From: an uncultured Clostridia bacterium
Lineage (GTDB): Bacteria; Bacillota; Clostridia; Christensenellales; Borkfalkiaceae
Reading direction: 5' to 3'
Assembly (NCBI GenBank): GCA_944376335.1
Contig: CALWCH010000004.1
Coordinates: 1-64,000, forward strand
Length of the DNA: 64,000 bases
The notes below the pieces were generated by a model. The model did no database searches, was not told where the DNA came from, and was given only the letters and a program-made list of their open reading frames with translations. Position numbers and translations under genes: made by a program. Positions within the stretch are counted from its first letter, which is position 1, and each line of letters opens with the position of its first letter. Of this stretch, positions 41,592 to 50,155 are shown piece by piece.

Positions 41592-42989
41592 TTACGATTT
41601 GGAGCGGATATATTCGTCCATCGCCTTTGCAGCCGTCTTGCCCGCGCCCATCGCGAGGATAACGGTCGCCGCACCCGTCACGGCGTCGCCGCCCGCATAC
41701 ACGCCGTCAAGCGATGTCTTGCCGTTCTCGTCCGCGACGATCTCCCCGCGCGGCTTGGTGTCGAGCCCTGCCGTCGTCTTCTTTAAGAGCGGATTGGGCG
41801 AGGTGCCGAGCGCCATGATGACGCAGTCGACGTCCATATCGAACTCGCTGCCCTTCTTCTCGATGGGGCGGCGGCGGCCGGAAGCGTCCGGTTCGCCCAG
41901 TTCCATCTCGATGCAGCGGAGGCCTACGACGTTGTCGTCCGCGTCCACCAGCACTTCGGTGGGATTGGTGAGGAGTTTGAAGATGATCTCCTCCTCTTTG
42001 GCGTGCTCGATCTCCTCGCGCCTTGCGGGAAGCTCCGCGTCCGAACGGCGGTAGACGATGTACACGACTTCCGCACCGAGGCGCTTTGCCGTCCTCGCCG
42101 CGTCCATCGCAACGTTGCCGCCGCCCACAACGGCGATCTTTCTGCCGTGGTAGATGGGCGTCTCGCTGCCCTCTTCGTACGCCTTCATGAGGTTGCTGCG
42201 CGTGAGGTACTCATTCGCCGAGAACACGCCCTTGGCGTTCTCCCCGGGGATGTTCATGAAGCGGGGGAGGCCCGCGCCCGTGCCGAGGAACACCGCCTCG
42301 AAGCCGAACTCTTCCTTGAGCTCGTCGATGGTGAGGACTTTCCCGATGACCATGTCCGTCATCACCTTCACGCCGAGGGCCTTCAGATTGTCCACTTCCT
42401 TCTCGACGATGGCCTTCGGAAGACGGAATTCGGGAATACCATAGACGAGCACGCCGCCCGCAAGGTGCAGGGCTTCGAATACGGTCACGTCATAGCCGAG
42501 CTTTGCAAGGTCGCCCGCGCAGGTGAGGCCCGCGGGCCCCGAGCCGACGATGGCCACTTTGTGCCCGTTGGGAGCGGGCTTTTGGGGCGCCTCCGTGGAA
42601 TGAGAGTTGTGCCAATCTGCCACAAAGCGCTCGAGGCGGCCGATGCCGACGGGCTCGCCCTTGATGCCGCGCGTGCACTTGCCTTCGCACTGCGTCTCCT
42701 GCGGGCAAACTCTGCCGCAGACGGCGGGGAGCGACGACGTGCGCGCGATCACCTGGTACGCCTCTTCAAACTTGCCCTCCGCAACGAGCTGAATAAATTC
42801 GGGAATGGCAACGTTGACGGGGCAGCCTGCAACGCACGGCTTATTCTTGCAGTTTAAGCACCGCTTTGCCTCTTCCACGGCGGTCTCCGCGCTGTAGCCG
42901 AGCGCCACTTCCTTAAAGTTCTTGTTTCTCACGAGGGGATCCTGCGAGGGCATGGGGTGCTTCTTGGGATCCATATTGAATTTTGCCAT
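41592..42989 (-). CDS. nfnB: NfnB: NADPH-binding subunit of ferredoxin:NADP+ transhydrogenase
   Basis: This 465-aa flavoprotein resembles the glutamate synthase small subunit (GltD fold). Its N-terminal Fe-S cysteines are CLNCKNKPCVAGCP and CGRVCPQETQCEGKC. FAD binds at VGSGPAGL and NADPH at VGGGNVAMDAARTAKRLG. The neighbouring gene encodes NfnA and no large glutamate synthase subunit is present, so the pair is best read as electron-bifurcating NADH-dependent ferredoxin:NADP+ oxidoreductase. The start ATG is 1 nt after the nfnA stop; longer frames have no RBS. Confidence 0.9.
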   Translation of the reverse strand: MAKFNMDPKKHPMPSQDPLVRNKNFKEVALGYSAETAVEEAKRCLNCKNKPCVAGCPVNVAIPEFIQLVAEGKFEEAYQVIARTSSLPAVCGRVCPQETQCEGKCTRGIKGEPVGIGRLERFVADWHNSHSTEAPQKPAPNGHKVAIVGSGPAGLTCAGDLAKLGYDVTVFEALHLAGGVLVYGIPEFRLPKAIVEKEVDNLKALGVKVMTDMVIGKVLTIDELKEEFGFEAVFLGTGAGLPRFMNIPGENAKGVFSANEYLTRSNLMKAYEEGSETPIYHGRKIAVVGGGNVAMDAARTAKRLGAEVVYIVYRRSDAELPARREEIEHAKEEEIIFKLLTNPTEVLVDADDNVVGLRCIEMELGEPDASGRRRPIEKKGSEFDMDVDCVIMALGTSPNPLLKKTTAGLDTKPRGEIVADENGKTSLDGVYAGGDAVTGAATVILAMGAGKTAAKAMDEYIRSKS

Positions 42990-42990
42990 C

Positions 42991-43833
42991 TCAGCGGACC
43001 TCCTTCTTGAAGAGATTGCAGTGCTTTTCGCGCGCCTTTGCCTCAAATTCCTGATAGGTGCGCGCGCGCTTCATCGCCTCGTCGTAGTCGATGAGGTGGG
43101 CGTCGAAGTCGGGGCCGTCCACACAGGCGAACTTGGTCTCGCCGCCGACGGTGAGGCGGCAGCCGCCGCACATACCCGTGCCGTCGATCATGATGGGGTT
43201 CATCGACGCGATGGTGGGGATATTGTATTCCTTGGTTGCAAGGGCCACAAATTTCATCATGACGAGCGGGCCGATGGTGATGACTTTATCAAATTTCTCG
43301 CCCGCCTCGAGCATCGCCTTGAGCGGCACCGTCACATTGCCTTTCTCACCGTAGCTGCCGTCGTCCGTCATCACCACGAACTTGTCGGAAGCCGCCTTGA
43401 ATTCGTCCTCCAAAATGACGAGATCCTTATTTCTAAAGCCGACGATGGACGTGACTTCACAGCCCATCTCATGCAGCTCTCTCACGACGGGGAGCGCGAT
43501 GGCACAGCCCACGCCGCCGCCCACGACGCACGCCTTCTTGATGCCCTCCACTTCGGTGGGGTTGCCCAAGGGGCCCACAAAGTCGGCAATATAGTCGCCC
43601 TCATTTAAGGCGTTCAAGGTCATCGTCGCGCCGCCCACGACCTGGAAGATGATGGTCACGGCGCCTGTCTCCTTGTTGGTCCCCGCCACGGTGAGGGGAA
43701 TGCGCTCCCCCCGCTCGTCGGCGCGGAGAATGATGAACTGCCCCGCGCGCGCCTTTCTCGCCACGAAGGGCGCCTCGATCTCCATCAGCGTCACGGTGGG
43801 GTTGAGGCACTGCTTTTTCAAAATGCGGTACAT
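42991..43833 (-). CDS. nfnA: NfnA: NADH-binding subunit of ferredoxin:NADP+ transhydrogenase
   Basis: This 280-aa ferredoxin-NADP reductase-fold protein resembles PyrK. Its FAD-binding region is RIPLTVAG, the nucleotide motif VVGGGVGCAIALPV, and the [2Fe-2S] cysteines are CGGCRLTVGGETKFAC. The MNPIMIDGTGMCGGC segment is characteristic of NfnA/SudB homologues rather than of PyrK. It transfers electrons between NAD(H) and NfnB. A strong promoter precedes it, divergent from degV. Confidence 0.9.
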   Translation of the reverse strand: MYRILKKQCLNPTVTLMEIEAPFVARKARAGQFIILRADERGERIPLTVAGTNKETGAVTIIFQVVGGATMTLNALNEGDYIADFVGPLGNPTEVEGIKKACVVGGGVGCAIALPVVRELHEMGCEVTSIVGFRNKDLVILEDEFKAASDKFVVMTDDGSYGEKGNVTVPLKAMLEAGEKFDKVITIGPLVMMKFVALATKEYNIPTIASMNPIMIDGTGMCGGCRLTVGGETKFACVDGPDFDAHLIDYDEAMKRARTYQEFEAKAREKHCNLFKKEVR

Positions 43834-43901
43834 AATTCCTCCCTGCTATCATTGGGTCTCGGGGGCAAAAAGCGGCAAAAACCGCCTCGCCCGCACCCAT
43901 T

Positions 43902-43930
43902 ATTATAGAACGCAGACGGCAAATTGTCAA
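43902..43930 (-). promoter_or_regulatory. nfnAB promoter
   Basis: On the minus strand TTGACA (43925-43930) and TATAAT (43902-43907) are separated by 17 nt. Confidence 0.92.
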
Positions 43931-43973
43931 GTTTCTTTTTTTATTTTTTCACTCATAAAGTATGTGCGTTTGG

Positions 43974-44002
43974 TTGACAATCGGGGGCAAACCCTCTATA
44001 AT
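43974..44002 (+). promoter_or_regulatory. degV promoter
   Basis: TTGACA (43974-43979) and TATAAT (43997-44002) are separated by 17 nt; divergent from nfnA. Confidence 0.92.
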
Positions 44003-44048
44003 AAAAAAGTCACGAAGTGAACAAAAACAAAGAATTGGAGAAACGATC

Positions 44049-44918
44049 ATGGCAATGGTAAAGATCGTCACCGATTCCAACAGCGGCATCTCGCAGGCCG
44101 AGGCGGAGAGACTGGGAATCTCCGTCATCCCCATGCCGTTTGTCATCGATGGCGAACAGTATTTCGAGGATATCGACCTCACACAGGCACAGTTCTATGA
44201 ACACTTGGCGCACGATGCGAACGTCTCCACCTCGCAGCCCTCTTCGGTGAGCGTCACCGAGGCGTGGGAGGCCCTCATCAACGAAGGCTACGACGTCGTG
44301 CACATCCCCATGTCGAGCGCCCTCTCCGAGTCCTGCCACACCGCGCAGAACCTCGCAAAGGAGTATGGCGGCAAGGTGCAAGTGGTGGACAACCGCCGCA
44401 TCTCCATTACGCTCAAGCAGAGCGTCTACGACGCGCTCTCCATGGCACAGCGCGGCATGTCGGCAAAGGAGATCGCAAAAAAGCTCGAGCAGACCTCGGA
44501 GGACAGCAGCATCTACCTCACGCTCGAGACCTTGAAGTACTTGAAGAAGGGCGGCCGTCTCACGCCCGCGGCGGCGCTTATCGGCACCATCTTGCGCGTC
44601 AAGCCCGTCCTTCAGATCCAGGGCGGCAAGCTCGACGCCTTCAAGAAGGTGCAAACGGTCAAGCAGGCAAAGCAGGTGATGATCGACGCGCTCAAGAGCG
44701 ACCTTGCGACCCGCTTTGCAGACTACGTCGCGGCAGGGGAGATGCGCATCTTCCTCGCCCACACCGAGCGCGAGAAGGAGATCAAGGAATTCGCCGACGA
44801 ACTCGCAGCTGCCTTCCCCAACATTCCCATCAGCTTCTGCGATCCGCTGCCTTTGAGCATCGCCTGCCACGTCGGCCCCGGCGTCATCGCCTGCTCGGCG
44901 ACGCGCTGCCTCAACTAA
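44049..44918 (+). CDS. DegV family protein
   Basis: This 289-aa protein is of the DegV (fatty-acid-binding, FakB-like) family. It opens with VKIVTDSNSGIS, followed by a STSQPS segment near residue 59 that lines the lipid-binding pocket. Members deliver fatty acids to a kinase (FakA) in several Firmicutes. No fakA gene is in this window. The start is ATG 44049 after TTGGAGAAA; ATG 44055 is possible. A terminator follows directly. Confidence 0.92.
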   Translation: MAMVKIVTDSNSGISQAEAERLGISVIPMPFVIDGEQYFEDIDLTQAQFYEHLAHDANVSTSQPSSVSVTEAWEALINEGYDVVHIPMSSALSESCHTAQNLAKEYGGKVQVVDNRRISITLKQSVYDALSMAQRGMSAKEIAKKLEQTSEDSSIYLTLETLKYLKKGGRLTPAAALIGTILRVKPVLQIQGGKLDAFKKVQTVKQAKQVMIDALKSDLATRFADYVAAGEMRIFLAHTEREKEIKEFADELAAAFPNIPISFCDPLPLSIACHVGPGVIACSATRCLN

Positions 44919-44930
44919 GCAAACAAAAAC

Positions 44931-44964
44931 GCCCCGTGCTTTCAAGCACGGGGCATAATTTTTG
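44931..44964. terminator. Terminator between degV and gltS
   Basis: The stem GCCCCGTGCT/AGCACGGGGC is followed by ATAATTTTT on the plus strand; convergent genes. Confidence 0.85.
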
Positions 44965-44969
44965 CCGTT

Positions 44970-46370
44970 TTATTCGAGCGGTGCGGCTGGCTTTTTGCGC
45001 CTGCGGAAGATTTGACTTCTGAAGAGAATGATGTTCATCACGATGAAGAATCCGACGAGGATCAAAAGCGTCCATTCGGGGTTTTCGGGCGCGAAGGTCG
45101 CGAGCAGCATCATCGGGAAGCCGAACACCATCGCGGGGAAGTTTTGATAGACCAAATTCTCCGCGGCGGGGGTCTTCAAATCGGGGTCGAGCTCGCGAAG
45201 GAGAATGACGCCCGTCGACGCCGTACCCGTCAGCATGCCGTACATCACGAGGAACTGCTCCTCGGAATAGGCGGGGAAGAGCTTTCTTGCGATCCAGATG
45301 TTGTAGAAGTAGGTGATAAACAGGCCGACGATGCCGAGGATGAGCAGGACGTGCCAGTACTGCTTGAGGGTATCCAGCTTGATGGCGGCAATGCCCGCAA
45401 CGATCATGATGTCGAAGAAGAAGTTGCTGATGCGCGTGAGAAGAAAGTTGTTCGTATATTGCTTTTTGATGACGTTCTTCTTGCGGAAGAGATTGAGTAT
45501 CGCCTTCACGATGACGGCCGCCAGCACGCCGAGGAAGAAGTTGAAGCCGTAGATGGTCGCCTGCATCGAGGGAAGCAGCAGCCCTAACCCGTACATTAAG
45601 AAGTATGCCAAGACATACGAAAGGGCGATGAGCGCAATCTGAATGGTGATCTTATCGATGCCCTGGTTCATGGGGATATCCCCCTCGTTGTGCACTTCGC
45701 TGCTCGGGATAAAGTCCTTCTCGTTGCCCACGCGGCGCACTCTGCCTTTTTTCCTAATGATATTGAGGTGCACCACGCCGCCGATCGCCGCACTCAAAAA
45801 GCCCAACGCCGCCACGGAGAGCCCGAAGCTCTTGCCGCCCTCAAAGCCGTACTGCGTCTCGTAGATGTTGCCGTAGTTCATGGCCTGGCCCGAACCCTGC
45901 CCGTAGCCGAAGGGCAAAAGAATGCCCGCCGCCTTGAAGAATCCGGGGATGACGAACGCCGCCAAGATGGTGATGGCAAGCCCGAAGATGCCCTGTAAAA
46001 GATAGCTTGCGACCGTCGTCACGCCCGTGTTGAAGATCTCCACGCCGCGCTGTTTGTTCATCTTGCCGCCCGTGCTCTTGAGCGTCGAGGCAATAAAGCC
46101 GAGCGCCAGCGTGTGGTAAGTGAGGATCTCCAAAAACGCCATGCCGTTGCCGCCGAAGAACGTGGTATCAAAGAGGTACCCGTCCGTCACGGCCGTGTAG
46201 ATGGACGAGATGATGAGCAGCATAAAGCCGCCCAAGACAGAGGTGGGAATGAGCGAATTGCCGAGGGGCTTAATGAGCCGCTTGAGCGCGTTGGCAACCA
46301 GCAGGCTGATGAGCAGAATGGCAATGACATTAAAGCTGCCCCACACATTAGAATCCCAAAAATTTCCCAT
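44970..46370 (-). CDS. GltS-like sodium/glutamate symporter
   Basis: This 466-aa membrane protein has about eleven hydrophobic segments arranged in two halves. GYGQGSGQAMNYG near residue 160 and GMLTGTASTGVILLRELDP near residue 385 are the paired glycine-rich re-entrant regions typical of GltS carriers. It probably imports glutamate or a related acid with sodium. Its start lies 23 nt inside the end of the acyltransferase gene. It is thus the last gene of a three-gene minus-strand operon whose other members have no obvious link to glutamate uptake. Confidence 0.82.
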   Translation of the reverse strand: MGNFWDSNVWGSFNVIAILLISLLVANALKRLIKPLGNSLIPTSVLGGFMLLIISSIYTAVTDGYLFDTTFFGGNGMAFLEILTYHTLALGFIASTLKSTGGKMNKQRGVEIFNTGVTTVASYLLQGIFGLAITILAAFVIPGFFKAAGILLPFGYGQGSGQAMNYGNIYETQYGFEGGKSFGLSVAALGFLSAAIGGVVHLNIIRKKGRVRRVGNEKDFIPSSEVHNEGDIPMNQGIDKITIQIALIALSYVLAYFLMYGLGLLLPSMQATIYGFNFFLGVLAAVIVKAILNLFRKKNVIKKQYTNNFLLTRISNFFFDIMIVAGIAAIKLDTLKQYWHVLLILGIVGLFITYFYNIWIARKLFPAYSEEQFLVMYGMLTGTASTGVILLRELDPDLKTPAAENLVYQNFPAMVFGFPMMLLATFAPENPEWTLLILVGFFIVMNIILFRSQIFRRRKKPAAPLE

Positions 46371-47568
46371 ATTCGTCTCCTTTCAAAAGGTTTTGGAAGC
46401 GGTGATGAAGGTGCATGTATTTCACGGGGTTAAAGTGCCTGTCTCCCTTGAACTGAAAGACCTTGTCCCCGAAATACAGGTTGAGCTTGTTCCTTCCGAG
46501 CACGGTAAATGCCGTAATTTCGCGGAAGGGGTATACCCGCGTCTCGCTGCCGAAGGTCACTTCCAGCCGCCCGCCAAAGAGCTTCAAGTGCGCCTCTTCC
46601 GAAATCGGCTCCTTATTCTTATAGAGGATAACTTCCTTCATCGAGGCGGTGTCCTCAAATAAAAGCTCATCCTCGCGGGACAAGAGATCTAAATTGTTGA
46701 TGTAGCTCTCCTGATAGTCGTACCACTCGAGAGGGTTTTTGAACGGACCCCTGTCGAAGGTGCGGTCCTCCAAATACGTCCACGTTTGATGGCATTTGGT
46801 GCAGGTGAGCGTCTGTTTTTCGGCACGGAGCGTCGCAAGCCCGCAGTCGGGGCACACATGCAGGAATCTGTCCATAAACTCCGCGCGCGCCTTGCTCTTG
46901 TAGGTGCCGCCGAAGTCGAAGTCGTTGACGTAGAGCTCCTTTTTCACGATGTCCGCAACTTCGTCGTCCGTAAGGTTTTTGTATTCCTCGGGCTCCATGA
47001 TGCGCGAAACATACACGCGCATCTTGCCCTTGCGTACGTTGTTCGCCCAGCGCGGCTGCACGCCGTAGCCGCCCTCAAAGCGGACGAACACCACGGGAAG
47101 GCGCAGAATCTTCACGAGCCCGCCGATCGCGGGGTTGATGTACATCGTCCTGCCGCTGTAGGTGCGGTTGCCCTCGGGCGCAATGGCGATCGTGCCGCCC
47201 TCTTTCGCGACCTTCACGCACGTCATCACGGCGCGCACGTCCGTCGTCTGCTTGCGGATGGGAATGGGCCGCACCGCCCACTCGAGCATGCGCGAGATAA
47301 ACCCGTTGGAAAAGAGGTCCTCGCTCGCCACATAGTAGATGGGTCTTAAATAGAGCATGCCCACAAAGAATTGGTCAAAGGCGGTCTGATGGTTGGAGAG
47401 GATGAGATAAGGCCGCTTCCCGGGCCTCTTCATGCGCTCCACCTTCGCGCCGTACCATAACTTGACGAGCGGCGAAAAGGGCAGCACGAGCGACTTCACA
47501 ACACCGTGCCGGAAACGTCTCCAACGGTTTTTCTTTTTGTTCTTTTGTTTATTCTTATCGTTTGTCAT
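46348..47568 (-). CDS. Lysophospholipid acyltransferase with C-terminal zinc ribbon
   Basis: This 406-aa protein has a PlsC-type domain in its first 230 residues: SNHQTAFDQ (the HX4D motif), a later VRPIPIRK, and APEGNRTYSG. This catalyses acyl transfer to lysophospholipid. The C-terminal extension is unusual. Two CxxC pairs (CPDCG, CTKC) make a zinc ribbon near residues 238-262, followed by about 120 residues with a beta-rich, GRAM/PH-like pattern (LKLFGGRLEVTFGSETRVYPFREI). The extension may aid membrane or lipid recognition. It starts 2 bp after the HAD phosphatase stop. Confidence 0.85.
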   Translation of the reverse strand: MTNDKNKQKNKKKNRWRRFRHGVVKSLVLPFSPLVKLWYGAKVERMKRPGKRPYLILSNHQTAFDQFFVGMLYLRPIYYVASEDLFSNGFISRMLEWAVRPIPIRKQTTDVRAVMTCVKVAKEGGTIAIAPEGNRTYSGRTMYINPAIGGLVKILRLPVVFVRFEGGYGVQPRWANNVRKGKMRVYVSRIMEPEEYKNLTDDEVADIVKKELYVNDFDFGGTYKSKARAEFMDRFLHVCPDCGLATLRAEKQTLTCTKCHQTWTYLEDRTFDRGPFKNPLEWYDYQESYINNLDLLSREDELLFEDTASMKEVILYKNKEPISEEAHLKLFGGRLEVTFGSETRVYPFREITAFTVLGRNKLNLYFGDKVFQFKGDRHFNPVKYMHLHHRFQNLLKGDEYGKFLGF

Positions 47569-47570
47569 CG

Positions 47571-48242
47571 TCAGAAGAGAATGGGGGAGAGGAGCAGCTC
47601 CTCATAGGACGTGATAAAGAGGTCGGCAGTCGTTTTCAGCGCCTCTTCGTCACGGCGGGAGCCCTCGTCAAACACGGCGGCGGTATAAAACCCGCCCGCC
47701 TTCGCGGCCCTCACGGCGGGGAGGATGTCCTCAAACACCGCACACGTTTGCGGTTCTGCTCCGATGCGCCGCGCCGCTTCCAAATAGACGTCGGGGTGCT
47801 CCTTGCCGCGCTCCACCTCGCACACCGTCACGGCGGCGGAAAAGAGCGTATCGATTTGATTATATCTGAGCGCAGGCAGGAAGATCTGTTTGTCCGAAGA
47901 GGTCGCAATGGCAAGCTTGACGCCCGCCGCATGCAGTATTTTTAGGTATTCCTTCGCATACGGCTTCAAGGGCATGCTCGCGTACGCGGCGCGGATGTAG
48001 GCGAGCCACTCCGCCATGATGTCCTCGGGGCTTTCGCCGAGCGAATAGCGCGCCTTTGTGTAGAGGGCGGCCTCTTCGAGGTGCATGAGCTTGACGGCCT
48101 CGGTATAATCGGGCGTGAGGGGGATGCCTCTTCGGGTGAGAAAGGCGCGGTCGGCGTCATCCCAAACGCCGAGGGAATCAAAGAGGGTGCCGTCGAGGTC
48201 AAACACTGCCGCCTGCATATGATATTGCGTGCTTCGCTGCAT
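47571..48242 (-). CDS. HAD-family hydrolase, beta-phosphoglucomutase/phosphatase-like
   Basis: This 223-aa HAD hydrolase has motif I VFDLDGTLFDS near the start, motif II IATSSDK near residue 111, and motif III/IV KEHPDVYLEAARRIG...AVFEDILPAV. It belongs to subfamily I with a four-helix cap. The substrate could be a sugar phosphate, phosphoglycolate or nucleotide. I use the ATG at 48242 because GAAGGAGG precedes it. It is first gene of the operon with the acyltransferase and GltS. Confidence 0.88.
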   Translation of the reverse strand: MQRSTQYHMQAAVFDLDGTLFDSLGVWDDADRAFLTRRGIPLTPDYTEAVKLMHLEEAALYTKARYSLGESPEDIMAEWLAYIRAAYASMPLKPYAKEYLKILHAAGVKLAIATSSDKQIFLPALRYNQIDTLFSAAVTVCEVERGKEHPDVYLEAARRIGAEPQTCAVFEDILPAVRAAKAGGFYTAAVFDEGSRRDEEALKTTADLFITSYEELLLSPILF

Positions 48243-48287
48243 GCCGCCTCCTTCGGGCGATGCGCCCTTTCTCAAGCTCCACCCGAA

Positions 48288-48316
48288 ATTGTAACATAAA
48301 TTGACAACAAAGTCAA
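48288..48316 (-). promoter_or_regulatory. Promoter of the HAD-acyltransferase-gltS operon
   Basis: On the minus strand TTGACT (48311-48316) and TACAAT (48288-48293) are separated by 17 nt. Confidence 0.8.
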
Positions 48317-48379
48317 CGAAGTTAAAAACGCCGAGCGCCGCCCGGGTGTAAAAAATTTGTATTCGCTTTTAAAAAACGC

Positions 48380-48407
48380 TTGCATTTTTCCCCGATTGTG
48401 GTATAAT
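48380..48407 (+). promoter_or_regulatory. Promoter of tRNA-Ala
   Basis: TTGCAT (48380-48385) and TATAAT (48402-48407) are separated by 16 nt. The precursor has an unusually long 5' leader of about 135 nt with two copies of GCGAAGAGC(A/G)GTTTGCCCGAAG (48424 and 48472). Confidence 0.75.
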
Positions 48408-48550
48408 CATGGTATCTTTTATGGCGAAGAGCGGTTTGCCCGAAGCAAGCACCCGCCTTAGGAGGCGCCCGCGAAGAGCAGTTTGCCCGAAGGGGCGCCC
48501 GCCGCGAGACTGTTCCTTCAGCAGCCCGCCGCCTTCAAACAATTTCACAT

Positions 48551-48626
48551 GGGGATATAGCACAGTTGGTAGCGCGATACGTTCGCAACGTATAGGTCAG
48601 GGGTTCGAATCCCCTTATCTCCACCA
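48551..48626 (+). tRNA. tRNA-Ala (anticodon CGC)
   Basis: This 76-nt cloverleaf has acceptor GGGGATA pairing with TATCTCC, anticodon loop TTCGCAA and a GGTTCGAATCC T-arm, with CCA encoded. Confidence 0.92.
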
Positions 48627-48635
48627 AGTCAAAAT

Positions 48636-48680
48636 AATCCGAACTTTTTGGCAACAGCCGATTGGTTCGGATTTGTCTTT
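48636..48680 (+). terminator. Terminator of tRNA-Ala
   Basis: AATCCGAA and TTCGGATT pair around a 22-nt loop and are followed by TGTCTTTT. Confidence 0.65.
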
Positions 48681-48691
48681 TATCTGACCGG

Positions 48692-48732
48692 ATAAAAAAA
48701 CGAGGGGCTTGCGAAAATTCCGCAAGCCCCTC
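48692..48732 (-). terminator. Terminator of the degraded gene
   Basis: The 12-bp stem GAGGGGCTTGCG/CGCAAGCCCCTC is followed on the minus strand by a T7 run, just after the stop of the remnant ORF. Confidence 0.8.
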
Positions 48733-48749
48733 GTGCCGCCTCTCAAGGT

Positions 48750-49364
48750 TTATGATATTCGGCGCAGCCGCGGCGCACGAGCCCGCAGGGCGAAGTAGGC
48801 GCTTTGCGTCGCCATTACAAAGCGTGCTATGAAAATAGTAAAACCTGATTCCAGTACCTTGCTTCTTTTTTTGTAGTCCCGCACAATATCAATGTTGTAG
48901 TCGTTGTAGTCTACGATGGTATAAGCCATGATGTCGTCTGCGCCCGTCAGCTTGTTCACGCGGTGTAACTCTATATATTGCGGCGCAGTTATGATTATCG
49001 GGCCGAAGCAGTCAATATAAAAGTAGTAGTCACCGAACTCTGCTGAAATTTCTACCGGAAGTTCAGGGTTATCCTCAAAAGCTTGCGTTTTTAAATTGAA
49101 GCAGCAGTTCTTATTGGTTACAAACTCGCCGTTCTCTTCGCCGCAGCCCCCGAAAATGATATAGTCGCCCCTTACCTCGAGCGTATGATATGTCCAATCG
49201 ACAGCATGATCATCAAAATCGCAAAAATAATGAAAGACATTATCTTTTATCAGGTAAAAGATGATCCGGGTAATTCATAGTGTGACAGGAAAGCTCATCC
49301 GTGCAATCTTCCTTATATTGTGATAAAGAATGTATTTCACGATTACTTCACCATGCTTGGCAAA
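48750..49364 (-). pseudogene. AT-rich gene remnant of unknown family
   Basis: On the minus strand a frame without a usable start is open from 49274 to the TAA at 48750. It reads like real protein (for example FHYFCDFDDHAVDWTYHT and FGDYYFYIDCFGPI). The same frame continues upstream of an in-frame TGA (49275-49277) as plausible coding for about 30 codons to a TAG. The gene has thus lost its start and gained at least one stop. Base composition is clearly lower in GC than the neighbours, suggesting acquisition from elsewhere. The terminator is still present. No family is recognised. Confidence 0.6.
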
Positions 49365-49523
49365 ATCATTTTTCTATTGAATCCTGCTTTGCGACAGTGT
49401 AGAATAGCCGATGCGTTTTGGGTAGTATGAATGAGGGTGTTTTCTTAAAAGATATGATATTATACTATCAATCTGTATTTTACGCGGCGGGGGATGTCCC
49501 TCGTCAAGGAGGAACGCGCTCTC

Positions 49524-50111
49524 ATGAACGTCGTAGAACTCACCTGCCCCGGCTGCGGGGAACGCCTGACGCTGGATATGAAGATCTGTCCGTCCTGTCA
49601 CGGCCCCGTCACCATCACTTCCTTCGGCAGCCTTTCATCGATGTCGCCGATCGAGCTCAACAAGTATGCGAGCGCCTATCGGCGGGCACTCTCGGAGCAT
49701 CCCGACGATCAACGGCTCAACTTCTCTGCGGCGATGTGCTATCTCAAGCTGGGCGTCTACGAGAAGGCCATGCCCGCGTTCGAGAAGGCGATCGAGGACA
49801 ACTTCGACGACGCCGAGGCATACTTCTATGCCGCCGTGTGTCTCTTTCACGGAAAGAAGGCCTTTCTTCAGCCGCGGCCCGTCATCGACAGAGCGCTCGA
49901 GTATCTCTCCGCCGCCGCCATGATCGAGCCCAAGGGCATCTATTACTACTTCTCGGCATACATCAAATACGATTATTTTGCGAGAAAGGGCTATCTCACG
50001 TCACCCGACTTCAGAGAACTGCTCGCGCTGGCACATGAGGCGGGCGTCTCGGAGAGCGACGCGGCTCTTCTCTTTGAGCTTTTGCATACGGAACGGCCGG
50101 ATTGTCTCTGA
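49524..50111 (+). CDS. Zinc-ribbon and TPR-like protein
   Basis: This 195-aa protein opens with a zinc ribbon (CPGCGERLTLDMKICPSC, residues about 7-24). A helical region with TPR-like repeats follows (SAAMCYLKLGVYEKAMPAFEKAIEDN, then DAEAYFYAAVCLF). It is probably a cytoplasmic adaptor. It starts a five-gene run with an SPFH protein and membrane proteins. I choose ATG 49524, after AAGGAGGAA, over ATG 49494. Confidence 0.7.
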   Translation: MNVVELTCPGCGERLTLDMKICPSCHGPVTITSFGSLSSMSPIELNKYASAYRRALSEHPDDQRLNFSAAMCYLKLGVYEKAMPAFEKAIEDNFDDAEAYFYAAVCLFHGKKAFLQPRPVIDRALEYLSAAAMIEPKGIYYYFSAYIKYDYFARKGYLTSPDFRELLALAHEAGVSESDAALLFELLHTERPDCL

Positions 50112-50155
50112 GGCACGCTCTGCGGAAAGGGAAAAACAACGCATAAGGGGGTCAC

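Noticed and set aside
41592..43833. Glutamate synthase small subunit plus dihydroorotate dehydrogenase subunit
   Set aside because: No glutamate synthase large subunit is nearby and pyrK lies in the pyr operon; the adjacent pair fits NfnAB.
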